Positions 26,933-37,683 of a stretch of DNA of 64,000 nt are shown in pieces. The DNA is taken from contig JAUJOZ010000014.1 in the NCBI GenBank assembly GCA_030447415.1, positions 23,597 through 87,596 of the forward strand, in the 5' to 3' direction. The notes beneath the pieces are model-generated. The model made no database searches, was not told the DNA's origin, and worked only from the letters and a program-made list of their open reading frames with translations. Source of the DNA: Thermomicrobiales bacterium. Its GTDB lineage: Bacteria; Chloroflexota; Chloroflexia; Thermomicrobiales; UBA6265. The translations under genes and the position numbers were made by a program. Each line of letters opens with the position of its first letter. The stretch's first letter is position 1.

Positions 26933-27169
26933 TCCACGGGTAACGAACGCGACGAGTTCAGAAGGCGGCCGGCGAGCCGCAACGATTGTAGGTGCAGACC
27001 GGGCGGTCCGTCGCCGTCCATCTGCCATCGCCCGACTGAAGACCCCCCGGCGCGCAAACCGGGAGACCTACGGATCGGCCCCGCGGGCGCCCCCGCCATC
27101 GGCGACCCGCCATCGCAGATTCCGCTCCCCGCCTTGCTGCCTCCGCGGCCGGTCACCCACAATTGCCCG

Positions 27170-28384
27170 ATGGCCCGACCCCGCACGCGCGCCCGGATAT
27201 CCCGCCGTTTGGGACTCGTGCTCCCACCCTGGTCTGCCCTTCTGGTGGCCGTGGTCCTCGCGGGGTGTGGTGTGGGGGTGAACGAGGATCTCGTGGCGAC
27301 ATCGACACCCTATCCGATCCGCTCGCCGGTCGGCGCCTCCTCGGCCCCCGCCACGCCCGAGCCCGCCGCCGTGGCAGCGCTCGCCACGGCCCAGGCCGCG
27401 TTGGCTGGCGGCAGCCCAGCGGCCGCGGTGCCGGTGTTCGGCACCGCCATCGCCGCCGCCCCCCGCGATCCCGATGGATACGCCGGCCGGGCCGCCGCCC
27501 GCGCGGCGAGCGACGATCTGGACGGCGCCGCGGCCGACCTCGACGCGGCGGTCGCCCTCGCGCCCGGCCGGGCCGACCTCTACCTGGCCCGGGCCGCCCT
27601 GGCGGAGCGGCGGGCCGACTTCGCCGCCGCCGAAGCCGACTACGGGCGGGCCATCGCCCGCTCCCCCGGCGACCCCGCCCTCTACGCCGCGCGGGCGTTC
27701 GCCATCCTGCTCACCGCCCAAGGGAACCTCGACCGCTACCAGGCGGCGTTGGACGACCTCAACCGCGCGCTGGTGCTCGATCCCGCGTACCGACCCGCCC
27801 GCCTCGGCCGGGTCCGCGTGCTCGCCGACCGCGCCATGTTCCGCGGCGATCCCACCGACCTCGACCGAGCCCTCTCCGAGCTCGACGCGCTCTCCGACGC
27901 CGTGGGCGACCCCGACGTCCTCCTCCTGCGGGCCCGTGTGCTAGCCGCGCGCGGCGACGTCCAAGGGGCACGTCAGGCTCTCGCCGCCGCCGAGGGATCG
28001 ATGCGCGCTGATCGGTCGCCCGTGGCGACGGCCCCACTTGAGACGGCACGCGCTCTGGTGGCGCTTAAGGCGACCGACTGGGTCGCGGCGGCCCGTGCCG
28101 CCGATGCCGCGTTGCGTGCCGATCCGTTCCACTGGGAGGCGTATCAAGTCCTGGCCGAGGCCGAGCTGGGGCGGGACGACGCCCGGGCCGCCTTGCGGGC
28201 GGCAGACCGCCTCCTCGCGCGCTGGCCCGACGCCGGTGCCGGCCTCTACCTGCGCGGTGTCGCCCTTGCAGCGCTAAGCCGCGAGGCGGAGGCCCGCCGG
28301 GCGCTCGAGGCCGCGCGGACGCGGCTGCCGCACAGCCCGGTCTATCAAGCGCGGATCGCGCAGGCGCTGCAGCGGCTGGGCTGA
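27170..28384 (+). CDS. TPR-repeat lipoprotein
   Basis: This 404-residue protein starts MARPRTRARISRRLGL. A hydrophobic stretch ends in LVAVVLAGC, a lipobox with Cys at about residue 32, so it should be anchored outside the membrane. After a Pro/Thr linker the rest is tetratricopeptide repeats with the usual Ala/Gly/Tyr spacing (for example PDGYAGRAAARAASDDLDGA, ADLYLARAALAERRADFAAA). About nine repeats are visible. It is probably a scaffold for protein-protein contacts. The following Ser/Thr kinase, 96 bp downstream, is a possible partner. Confidence 0.8.
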   Translation: MARPRTRARISRRLGLVLPPWSALLVAVVLAGCGVGVNEDLVATSTPYPIRSPVGASSAPATPEPAAVAALATAQAALAGGSPAAAVPVFGTAIAAAPRDPDGYAGRAAARAASDDLDGAAADLDAAVALAPGRADLYLARAALAERRADFAAAEADYGRAIARSPGDPALYAARAFAILLTAQGNLDRYQAALDDLNRALVLDPAYRPARLGRVRVLADRAMFRGDPTDLDRALSELDALSDAVGDPDVLLLRARVLAARGDVQGARQALAAAEGSMRADRSPVATAPLETARALVALKATDWVAAARAADAALRADPFHWEAYQVLAEAELGRDDARAALRAADRLLARWPDAGAGLYLRGVALAALSREAEARRALEAARTRLPHSPVYQARIAQALQRLG

Positions 28385-28480
28385 CGCCGGCGGACCGCCC
28401 CGTCGCGTCCCCACAAAGTGTTCCATCCCCGCGAAAGTTCCGATAGGTTGGCGCGAAATGTTCGGCACGTCTCGTGCGTT

Positions 28481-30699
28481 ATGGATATGGCAACGAGACG
28501 TCACGAGCAGAATGGAGCGCCGAGCGCCGTGCAGGTGAATCCCCTTCCCAGCGCCGATCTGGTCGGCGGCCGCTACGAGCTGGCCGAACCGATCGGCGAG
28601 GGAAACTTCTCGATCACCTACCGCGGGCGCGACACCACCCTCGGGCGCGCCGTGGCGATCAAGATGCTGCGGCCGCAGTACGCCGCGGACAAGACGTTCG
28701 TCTCTCGCTTCGAGCGCGAGGCGCGCGTCGCCGCCTCCGTCTCTCACCCCAACATCGTCGACGTCTACGACTACGGCGAGCACCGGGACACGTTCTACAT
28801 CGTCATGCAGTTCGTGGCCGGCCATGATCTTCGGCATGAGCTAGAGGAGAAGGGACCGTTCCCGCCGGTGGAGGCGGTCCGGATCGGACGGCAGATCCTC
28901 GGCGGCTTGGGAGCCATTCACGCCGCCGGCATCATCCACCGCGACATCAAGCCGCAGAACGTGCTCTGGGACGCGACGGCGTCGCCCGGGTCACCGATTT
29001 CGGCATCGCCCTCGGTCCCGTGGCCGACTCGCTCACGAGCCACGGCACCACCGTCGGCACCGCCTCCTACATGGCGCCGGAGCAGGCCCGGGGCGGGGCG
29101 CTCAGCCCGGCGACGGACCTCTACGCCGTCGGCGTCGTCCTCTACCAGTTGCTGACGAAGCGGCTGCCGTTCGAGGCGGAGAACCCGATGGCGGTGATGC
29201 TCGCCCACCTTCAGGCCCAGCCACCGCCGCTACGCGAGGCGGCACCGGAGGTGACGGTCCCGCCGGCGCTCGAGACCGTCATCATGCGGGCGTTAGCGAA
29301 GAACCCAGCCGAGCGGTATCAGAGCGCCGACGAAATGGTCGACGCGCTCGACGAGGCGCTCGGCGGCGCGTCGCGAGTGGAGCCGGTACGATTCGCGCCA
29401 CCGCTCCCGGCCCCGCCGACAAGCCAGCTCCCGGTTGCCCCCGAGCCCGCCGCCGGTGCCGCGACGCAGGCGCTCTGGGCTCCCCGCGAGGAGTGGACGC
29501 CGCACCGGGATGATGCCCGGCCTGTCCCCGCGTCCCCTGCCGCGCCCCGTCCGGCTCCTGCCCCGGCGCCCGTCGCGATGCCGGCTCGCCGCCGGCGGCG
29601 AGAACTCGGCTGGCTGGCACCGGTCCTCCTCTTCGGCCTCGCCCTGGCGGCGTTGGGTGCGGTCGTCGTCGCCAACGGCGGCCTCTTCGCCGGGAACGAC
29701 GGTGGAGACGGCGATACGTCTCGCACCCGCGTGGCCGTTGCCGCCGTGGGCGGCACCCAGACGCCGACCGCCACGCCGGCGGCGGGCGTGCCGACTCTGG
29801 TCGTCAACCTTCCACCCGGCATCACCGCGACGGCGACCGCAACGACGCCGCCGACGGCGACCGCGCCGCCGACGCGCACCCCAACCCTAGTGCCGCCGAC
29901 GGAGACACCGGTGCCACCGACCCCGACGGTCCCTCCCACCCGGACCCCAACGCTGGTTCCCCCGACGGATACTCCTGTCCCCCCGACGGACACGCCCGTC
30001 CCGCCGACGGCGACGGCAGCGCCGATCGTGCCGGCGGGAGGAACCTCGGCACAGTCCGTCGACGACAGCTTCGCCGCGTCGGGTGGCTCGACCGACGCCG
30101 ATCAGTCCAGCGGCAGCGGCGACCTCGGCCCGCTCTCGTTCGGCGCTGATGACTGGCAGGGCGGCGCGCCCACCACGCCCGGTTGGTATGGGCGGACTGC
30201 CGTGGTCATCTATGGCGCGCGGAGTGCCTACCCGAGCGCCACGCTCCGCTTCAACCTCGACACGAAACCGACTGGAACCGCTGTCCTTGAGCTGACCGGA
30301 CTCGGCGACGAGTATGGGTCTGAGTTTCCGATCTCCATCCAGGTCAACAATGCGGTGTCCGAAAATGCCATTCCGGACCCCTTCGTCAACTGGAACCCAG
30401 ATTTGCACGGCGAGAGCGGCCAGCGTGCCCCTTGGACCACCGTCAGAGTGCAGTTTCCTGCCGATGCCTTGGTGGAAGGCTCCAACACGATCACCGTTCT
30501 GAGCGGCCGGTCTGGCAACGCTACGCAGGGTGTGCCGTACGTGTTGCTCAGCGACGCGTCCTTGTCGTTCGAGAGCGCGTCCGGTGCCTCGAACACCGTC
30601 GCCTCTGCCTCCGTCGTGGAGGACGACGGCAACGGGAGCGGCAAGGGCAAGAGGGGCAAGAACGACGACAACAGCGGCAAAGGCGGAGAGGACGACTAG
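28481..30699 (+). CDS. Membrane Ser/Thr protein kinase with extracellular domain, one frameshift
   Basis: The reconstructed length is about 739 residues. The kinase domain shows GEGNFSITYRG (Gly-rich loop), VAIKMLR (Lys), HRDIKPQNVL (catalytic Asp), then, after a one-base shift near 28980, VTDFGIALG and GTASYMAPEQARGG. This is the PknB/Hanks type. A cytoplasmic Pro/Ala linker precedes one membrane helix (APVLLFGLALAALGAVVVANGG). A Thr/Pro repeat stalk (VPPTETPVPPTPT-like) and a globular, probably carbohydrate-binding-like domain (LSFGADDWQGGAPTTPGW to SLSFESASG) follow. The tail is Lys/Gly/Asp-rich. It probably senses envelope signals; the ligand is unknown. Confidence 0.88.
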
Positions 30700-30887
30700 A
30701 CCGGCACCCCAGGATCCCGGTCAGCTCCCCGCCTCTCGTTGAGCCAATCCGACGTGTTCGCCAAACCCCTTGAGTGGATGGTACCCTCCCCGCGTTCTGT
30801 TGCCTGAGAGGCACGCCGCCGCGGCCGACGAGACTCCGGCCGATGGTGTGATGCGTTTGGGAACGCCTCAGCGGGGGGACGCGGCGG

Positions 30888-33107
30888 GTGCAGAGGGGAA
30901 GCGGGAGGAGGACCGAGCGGATCGCTCGGGCCGGGGCGGCGCTCTGGCTCGTCGCGCTCCTCGCCGTCGGCGCGATCGCTCCTTGGTCGGCGTCCGCGGC
31001 CCCCGGGGATGGTCCAGCTCTTCAACCGCAGGCAGCGCAGGGCGTCCCCGACTGGCTCAGCCCCGAAACAGCGGCCCGACTTGATCTCGGGTTCGACGTG
31101 CTGGTGCCGCCGTGGGTACCCGGCCCCTTCGCGGGGGAACCGAGCGTCCAGGCCAGCGGCGGTTACTACCGCCTCTACTGGGTTATCCCGGGCTCGCCCC
31201 CGACCTACCTGGAGATCACCGGCACTGTCGGCGGCGACATCCCGGACTTCTCCTGGTACGACCGCAATGTCCAGCTCCAGCAGAACACCACGGTCCAGGG
31301 CGTCCCGGCCCACCACGACCTGACGCCGATCTACGACCTGGTCTACTGGCAGGTCGGCGATGTCGTCTACTCGGTGAGCAGCCAGGGCCTGACCGACACC
31401 GACACCCTCTCGCTCGCCAACGCCCTGCAGGTGCTCACTGGAGTGGCGCCGCCGCCCGACGACGGCGGGGACGACGGATCGTCCGGTGGCGGATCGGCGC
31501 CGACGCTTGGTGCACCCGAGACGGTGCGGGCTGGCGAGGCCGCGGCCATCGGCGTCGAAGGCACCGCGGGTGCCACGCTCACCGCCGACGCCGGCGTCTT
31601 CGTCGCCACCGGCGAGGCGGTCTACCGCGACGCCGGCGGTGCTCCCGTCGAATGGGAAGCACCGGCCGCCGCCTACGATCTCACCGTCACCTTCACCCTC
31701 ACCGACCCCGAGACCGGCGACTGGCTTGCCTCCGCCCAGACACTGGTCCTCGGCGCCGCCGACCCGCCCGACACCACCGACCCGGGCGGCGCAACGGTGC
31801 GGTTCGAGAGCCAGACCAGTGCCGTCAGTGGCGAGCTTGTCTACGTCACGCTCTACGGCAACGGCACCTGGATCGTCAACGCCACCCTCGGCACCTGGCC
31901 GGCGCAGTCGCCGAACACCCTGTTCGCCCCGGACGCTGGAGGTGGCGATTACCTCATCGGGACTCTGCCGGACGACGGCGCGGCCACGCTGATCTGGCGC
32001 GCGCCGGAGGTGAGCGAGACGGCGACCGGTTTCTTCTACGCGACCGACGTCAACAGCAATACCCCGGCGGAGTGGATGATCACGGTCGAGCCGGGCCAGC
32101 TTCCGCCCAACCCGACACCGCCACCGACACGAGCCGCGACCGCCCCGACCCCTGCCCCGAACGCGGCCCCCGAGCACGATGGCGCCGCGCCACCCGCGCG
32201 GAGCGAAGACGGTGGCGGCACCGACGCGGCTCCGGCGGAGCCTGGCGATCAGCCGGCAGGCGACCAGCCCCAGGACGCGAGCCAGACTGGAACCCAACCC
32301 AAACCGGCTCAGGATGCGGGTCAGGCCCACGGGCGCACTGGGTCCGACGGGTCGGGGGGACCGGACCTTCTCGCGGTGACGGCACCCACGGCCCCGACCG
32401 CCTCGGCATCGGTGCGACCGGCCGCGGTGACCGACTCATCGGCGCCCGCTCCCTCCACCTCGGTCCCTTCCTCCGGACTGCCCTCGCCGCCCGGAACACC
32501 GGCCCCCGCCCCAACGCCGACGGTCATTCCGACGGCCGGGTCAGACGGGCTGGTCGCCGGCGTCATCGGCCCGGACGGGGGCACGCTGGTCAACCCGGCG
32601 GGCGCGGCGCTGTCACTGCCGCCGGGCGCCCTCACGGCGCCGTCCACGGTCAGCATCGTGCCGGTGCCCGACCCGCGGCTGCCGGTTCTGCCCGACGTCG
32701 ACTTCATCCCAGGTACGGGTTTCGACGTGTCAGTCGCGGCGGCCAACGGCCAGTCGATCGAGCAACTGGAGCAGGCGGCGACGCTGCGGATGACGCTGAC
32801 GCCGGAGCGGTGGCGTGCTGGCGCGGTGATGTACCGGGTCACCGGAGGACAGCTCGAGCGATTGGCTGGCTCGGCGCTCGACGCCGAGGGCGTCTCGGCC
32901 TCACTCGACCACTTTTCGCGCTTCGCTGTCGGCGTCCCGGTGCGGCAGGGGGATGAGGACCGTGGACTCCTGCCCTGGTTCATCGCCGGCGTCGCCGCCA
33001 TTCTCCTCTTCGTCGTCGGCAGCACTGTGACCGGGCTCGTCCGTCACCGACGCCCCAGAACCGTGGTCACGCGCCGTCGCGCTCACGTCCGCTCTCGGGT
33101 CCGCTAA
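30888..33107 (+). CDS. Secreted or anchored protein with Pro/Thr stalk and C-terminal membrane helix
   Basis: A GTG start gives 739 residues. A signal peptide (about residues 12-38, ALWLVALLAVGAIAPWSASA) precedes a domain rich in aromatic residues (YYRLYWVIPGSPPTYLEITG). Two Ig-like beta domains follow (about 205-400), then a long disordered Pro/Thr/Ala/Ser stalk. Next comes a ZU5-like segment (GTLVNPAGAALSLPPGALTAPSTVSI). Near the end lies a membrane helix (LPWFIAGVAAILLFVVGSTVTGLV) and a basic tail. This is the layout of a surface protein anchored by its C-terminus. Its function is unknown. Confidence 0.75.
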   Translation: MQRGSGRRTERIARAGAALWLVALLAVGAIAPWSASAAPGDGPALQPQAAQGVPDWLSPETAARLDLGFDVLVPPWVPGPFAGEPSVQASGGYYRLYWVIPGSPPTYLEITGTVGGDIPDFSWYDRNVQLQQNTTVQGVPAHHDLTPIYDLVYWQVGDVVYSVSSQGLTDTDTLSLANALQVLTGVAPPPDDGGDDGSSGGGSAPTLGAPETVRAGEAAAIGVEGTAGATLTADAGVFVATGEAVYRDAGGAPVEWEAPAAAYDLTVTFTLTDPETGDWLASAQTLVLGAADPPDTTDPGGATVRFESQTSAVSGELVYVTLYGNGTWIVNATLGTWPAQSPNTLFAPDAGGGDYLIGTLPDDGAATLIWRAPEVSETATGFFYATDVNSNTPAEWMITVEPGQLPPNPTPPPTRAATAPTPAPNAAPEHDGAAPPARSEDGGGTDAAPAEPGDQPAGDQPQDASQTGTQPKPAQDAGQAHGRTGSDGSGGPDLLAVTAPTAPTASASVRPAAVTDSSAPAPSTSVPSSGLPSPPGTPAPAPTPTVIPTAGSDGLVAGVIGPDGGTLVNPAGAALSLPPGALTAPSTVSIVPVPDPRLPVLPDVDFIPGTGFDVSVAAANGQSIEQLEQAATLRMTLTPERWRAGAVMYRVTGGQLERLAGSALDAEGVSASLDHFSRFAVGVPVRQGDEDRGLLPWFIAGVAAILLFVVGSTVTGLVRHRRPRTVVTRRRAHVRSRVR

Positions 33108-33679
33108 GCCGGGGACCCGTGGCATCGGGGGGTGCCGGTCCGAAGAGGGCCGCCCGATTGGCGAGACGGCGGCATCACCGGGTCGCTTGAATTCACGGCG
33201 GCGTTGTCGACGGTGGTCGAGGCTTGAAGGTGGGTCCTTGCGCCCCGTGCCCCGCCGTCACCCTCCCAAATCCCCTTGACTCCCTCTCCGTAACCGATAC
33301 ATTGGTTCGTAGGCGGTCTGCTCCCGGAGTGGAGAGCGGGACCTGAACGGTGCCCGATGCCTTCCCGGGATCCTCCCCCGTCATCCGGGACCTCGGCGCT
33401 CACCCGGGTCATCCCGAGCCCCTCCCCGGCGTGTCGTAGCGGACCGTCATCCCCGCCGCACCGCGTATTGCTCTCCGGCCTCGTTCACCCCGAGGCGCCA
33501 GCGGTTTGAGCACGTGGGACCGCCGCACCCGTGCGGCGCGCCTGATGCGGAGGGTACGTCTGTTCTCCTCGGTGACGAGCGTCACGGGGAACCGGGGATC
33601 CACCGCTCGCCGCTCGGCCGAGAAGCGGCCGACGATGCCCGTCCTTCAACCCGCGAACCCCGCCGACCCGCCCGGAGGG
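33108..33679. other. Gene-free stretch
   Basis: This 572-bp interval lies between two converging genes. I see no coding pattern, RNA gene or repeat. The short frames crossing it have no consistent codon bias. Confidence 0.4.
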
Positions 33680-34375
33680 CTACCGGTCCCGCCGGGTGGT
33701 GCCTGTGCGGTCCCCCAGCGCGGCGAAGAACGCCTGAGCCTCCTCCGTTGTTCGCGGGCAGCGAAGGCGGGTGACGTCCAGCAGCAGCGTTACCGGCAGC
33801 GCAACCGCGGCCAGCGCGGCCGCATAGCAGAGCAGGATCACCGCGACGTCGAAGGCCCACGTCAGCAGCAGGAAGACGGCGTAGCTGAGCCATCCGACGG
33901 CCGACGAGCCATTGGCGCCGCCGAGCGCCAGCGTGAAATCGAGGCGCTGGCGAACGACAAAGGCGGGCGCCCACAGCACCACGGCGCTGACCAGCAGCGC
34001 GAGCTGGATCCCGTACCCGCCGACGTGGCGAGCGACCAGACACGCGGTGGCGACGAGCGAGAGCGCGATCAAGGCGAACGTGACGCGTCGGACGCCTTCG
34101 GGCGTCGGGTCGAGCTCGATCCGCTCGGAGGGGAACCGGCGGGAGTGCAAGTACGGCAGCGAGACGAGTTGTCGCCAGTTGTCGAGGATGGAGACCCAGA
34201 GGACCAGGGCGGAGCCGAGCCCCAGCGCGAGGCGGGCCAGGAGGCGCCACGGTGCGTCACCGTCGCGGCCGACATCGCGCAGAAACGAGCGATTGGCGCG
34301 ACCCAGTGCCGCGAGCGCCACGACGAGTACCGCCCCGAGGGCGACGTTACCGGCGAGGAAGCGCTCGACGTCCAT
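33680..34375 (-). CDS. Integral membrane protein, unknown
   Basis: This 231-residue protein has about five hydrophobic segments: residues 10-28, 45-65, 105-125, 130-145 and 165-215. The conserved-looking loop FPSERIELDPTPEGVRRV lies between segments 2 and 3. It starts 12 bp after the stop of the zinc-ribbon protein gene upstream and is probably co-transcribed with it. I do not recognise the family. Confidence 0.65.
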   Translation of the reverse strand: MDVERFLAGNVALGAVLVVALAALGRANRSFLRDVGRDGDAPWRLLARLALGLGSALVLWVSILDNWRQLVSLPYLHSRRFPSERIELDPTPEGVRRVTFALIALSLVATACLVARHVGGYGIQLALLVSAVVLWAPAFVVRQRLDFTLALGGANGSSAVGWLSYAVFLLLTWAFDVAVILLCYAAALAAVALPVTLLLDVTRLRCPRTTEEAQAFFAALGDRTGTTRRDR

Positions 34376-34387
34376 CGAACGGTCCGA

Positions 34388-35284
34388 TCAGGTCCCGAGC
34401 TTCGCCAGCTCCGCCTCCGCGTCGGCGAGGCGGCGACGGGCGATTGGGAGCCGGTCGACCCAGCGGTGGCGTTCCTCCTCCTCCGCGGCTTGCTCCTTGA
34501 CCAGTCGTTCCGCCTCCGCGTCGAGTTCCCGGCGGCGGAGGTCGCGTTGAGCGCAGGCCGCGCAGTGGCCGCGCCAATTCTTCCAACCGCCGCACGCCGG
34601 ACAGGGTTGAGCCAGGTCGGCGAGCGTAGCCGTGGTCGGAAGCGGCGTGCCGGACAGGGCGCGGTCGCGCAGGTCAGTCGCGAAGACCGTCACGCTGGCG
34701 GCCAGGTGCTCGGCCAGGGCGTCGCGTAGCTCGGCTGGCGTGTTTGCGGGGACGAGCCGGGCGGCGTCGCCGCTCCGCTGCCGCAGGTCGCCGCGGACCA
34801 CCGCGCCGCCTCGTTGATCCCAGTCGGTCTCCTCTTGAAAGCGAAAGTCTTCTGACCCGATGGTGAACGAGACCTCGGCGGGTTCCTCGGACGTCGCGCG
34901 GATCCCGCGGATCTGCGTCGTCGGCAGGGGAAAGGTCGGCGCGGGCTGGCCGGCGGCGAGGGCCCGACGATCAGCCTCCACCGTGGCGATCGCCTCGCCG
35001 AGGAGCGCGATCCGCTCCCGCCAGGGATTGTCCGGTCGAAGCGCCAGCTCTCCCTGCTCCACGTCGTAGAGCATGGCATCGCGACGGCGCTCCAACTGTG
35101 CCCGCCGGCGCTCACGCGCCGCCGCATCGAGCGGCGGGCCGCTCGCACGATCCTGGGGTTGCGGTGGTCGGGGCGGTGCCTGACCCACCGTCGCCGTGCG
35201 CCGTGGTGGCGGCGCCTCCAAGGAGCGTGGTGGGTCTGCCTTCTCCCAGAATCGCCAGCGGGGCATGGACCGATCCTCCGTCAT
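34388..35284 (-). CDS. Coiled-coil protein with zinc ribbon, unknown
   Basis: The ATG at 35284 gives MTEDRSMPRWRFWEKADPP and 298 residues. A Pro-rich N-terminus is followed by a charged helical region (AARERRRAQLERRRDAMLYDVEQGELAL). A beta-type middle section follows (EVSFTIGSEDFRFQEETDWDQRGG). Then comes a Cys4 ribbon (CPACGGWKNWRGHCAACAQ) and an Arg/Glu-rich coiled coil at the end. It is probably cytoplasmic and paired with the membrane protein immediately downstream. The function is unknown. The upstream gap to acs (35285-35681) holds no gene. Confidence 0.65.
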   Translation of the reverse strand: MTEDRSMPRWRFWEKADPPRSLEAPPPRRTATVGQAPPRPPQPQDRASGPPLDAAARERRRAQLERRRDAMLYDVEQGELALRPDNPWRERIALLGEAIATVEADRRALAAGQPAPTFPLPTTQIRGIRATSEEPAEVSFTIGSEDFRFQEETDWDQRGGAVVRGDLRQRSGDAARLVPANTPAELRDALAEHLAASVTVFATDLRDRALSGTPLPTTATLADLAQPCPACGGWKNWRGHCAACAQRDLRRRELDAEAERLVKEQAAEEEERHRWVDRLPIARRRLADAEAELAKLGT

Positions 35285-35681
35285 CCCGACGATTGTGACA
35301 CAACGGCGAGCTGAACTCGCGCGGAGCTCGTGACCCACGGAGAGACAGACTCGGTAATCCTCCCGGGAAGGACGGGTATGCTCTGCGTGTTCGTCCCGCG
35401 TCGCGCGCCAGGGAAGTCCCATCGCTCACGAGGGTGACGACGCGATCGGCGATGCCGAACGGTCCCTGGGATGGCGTGTGGGAGGGTCGCTGTGAGAAGG
35501 CCTGGCCCTCCCCTGTGACAACGGGCGCGCCGCACGCGTCGCCGTTCGGCGCGGTAAGCGTGTCTCTTTGCACCGGCCGCGCCTGCTTGACCCTGATAGA
35601 CACGGCCGCAACAATGCATCCACGGTCGCCCCATCGCGGTGCTGGCCGCCGTCCGGCGGACCGACGCTCAGGAGACGAACG

Positions 35682-37666
35682 ATGGCGTTATCGACGCACC
35701 CCTCGACGACGTCCGAGGCGAACGACGGCTTCGTTTGGGCGCCGACCGCGGCGTACCTGGAGCGGAGCCGGCTGCGGCGGTTCGTCGAGCGGGAGGGGCT
35801 GGCAGGTTACGAGGCGCTCCTGGCCCGTGCCGCCGAAGACCCGGCCTGGTACTGGGACGCGGTGGTCCGCGACCTGGGGCTGGAATGGAGCGCCCCATAC
35901 GACCGGGTCCTCGACCTGTCGGCCGGACCGGAGTGGGCTGACTGGTTTCCCGGCGGGCGCTTCAACTACGTTCACAACGCGCTCGACCGCCACGCCGCCG
36001 ACCCCCGCCGCGACCAGCTCGCCCTCGTGTGGGAAGGGGATGACGGCGCGGTCCGTAAACTCTCCTACCAGGATCTGGCGACCGAGACCAACCGTCTCAC
36101 CAACGCGCTGCGCGACCTGGGGATCCGCAAGGGCGACCGCGTCGGCGTCTTCCTTCCGATGCTGCCGGAAACGGCGGTGGCGACGCTGGCGCTGGCCAAG
36201 ATCGGCGCGATCTTCATGCCGATGTTCTCCGGCTACGGCGCCGACGCCGTCGCCTCCCGCCTCCGCGATGGCGAAGCGACCCTCCTCATCACGGCGGATG
36301 GCTTCCCCCGGCGCGGCACCAACGTCCCGATGAAGGTGACGGCGGACGAGGCGCTGACCCAGGCGCCAACCGTCACGCGTTGCCTGGTCCTCCGGCGGAC
36401 CGGCGGCGATGTCCCCTGGGACGCGACGCGCGACGTCTGGTGGCACGAGGCCGTCGCCGGGGCGGACCGCTCCGCCCCCACCGAAGACACCGCGGCCGAC
36501 GACCCCTACATGATCCTCTACACCTCCGGCACCACCGGCCGGCCGAAAGGGGCCGTTCACGTCCACGCCGGCTTCCCGATCAAGGCCGCCCACGACCTCG
36601 CCTACTGCTTCGACCTCCAGGCTGACGATGTGCTCTTTTGGCTGACCGATCTCGGCTGGATGATGGGGCCGTGGGCGATCGGCGGTGGGCTGATGCTCGG
36701 CGCCACCGTTCTCCTCTTCGAGGGAACTCCCGACTACCCCGAGCCCGACCGCCTCTGGCGCCTCGTCGAGAGGCACGGCGTGACGACGCTCGGCGTGGCG
36801 CCGACGGCCGTCCGCGCCCTGATGGGTAAGGGGAGTGACTGGGTGCGGCGGCGCGATCTGAGCACGCTTCGCATCCTCGGCTCCACCGGTGAGACCTGGA
36901 ACCCGGGACCGTGGCGATGGTACTTCGACGAGGTCGGCGGCGGCCGCTGCCCGATCAGTAACTACTCGGGTGGGACCGAGACCGGAGGCGGCATCGTCGG
37001 TTGCGTCACCCTCAAGCCGCAGAAGCCATGCGCCTTCACCGGGCCGGTGCCGGGCATGGACGCCGACGTCCTCGATGAGACGGGCCGGCCGGTGCGGGGC
37101 GCGGTCGGCGAGCTCGTCGTGCGCCAGCCGTGGGTCGGTATGACCCGAGGCTTCTGGCGTGACCCTGAGCGCTACCTCGACACCTACTGGTCGCGCTTCC
37201 CGGACACCTGGGTCCACGGCGACTGGGCGGAGGTGGATGCCGATGGGTTCTGGTTCATCCGCGGCCGGTCGGACGACACCCTTAAGGTGGCGGGCAAGCG
37301 CGTTGGACCGGCGGAGGTGGAGTCGGCGGCGGTGGCTCACGCCGCGGTGCAGGAGGCGGCGGCCATCGGCGTGCCGCACGAGATCAAGGGGAGGCGGTCG
37401 TCGTCTTCGCCATCCCGAAGCCCGGCGTGGAGACCTCCCCCGCGCTGGCCGAGGAGGTGCGACAGACGGTCGCCGCCGGGCTGGGGGCCGCGTTGCGGCC
37501 GGAAGCGGTGCGCTGGGTCCGCGACCTGCCCAAGACGCGCAACGCCAAGATCATGCGCCGCGTCATCCGCGCCGCCTACCTCGGGCAGCCCGCCGGCGAC
37601 GTTTCGTCCTTGGAGAACCCGGCCGCCGTCGGCGAGATCGAGGCGGCGCGGAACCAAGGTGCCTAG
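35682..37666 (+). CDS. acs: Acetyl/propionyl-CoA synthetase, one frameshift
   Basis: This AMP-forming acyl-CoA synthetase activates acetate or propionate. The ATG follows AGGAGACG. The AMP-binding core signature is YTSGTTGRPKGAVHVH. WFPGGRFNYVHNALDRH is the ACAS N-terminal motif, NYSGGTETGGGIVG the adenylate-binding loop, and HGDWAEVDADGFWFIRGRSDDTLKVAGKRVGPAEVE the hinge and C-domain start. The catalytic lysine region follows as LPKTRNAKIMRRVIR. A missing G near 37390 shifts the frame (EIKGEAVVVFAIP continues in the new frame). The reconstructed length is about 661 residues, normal for the family. The Lys in RNAKIMRR is the usual acetylation site for regulation. Confidence 0.92.
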
Positions 37667-37683
37667 GAAGTGAGCACGCGTCC

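Noticed and set aside
28960-29000. Programmed ribosomal frameshift in the kinase gene
   Set aside because: There is no slippery heptamer or downstream structure, and similar shifts occur in many unrelated genes, so a sequencing indel is more likely.
30696-32330. 544-residue minus-strand frame
   Set aside because: Antisense to the Pro/Thr-stalk surface protein; no recognisable motif.
35688-37379. 563-residue minus-strand frame
   Set aside because: Antisense shadow of acetyl-CoA synthetase.
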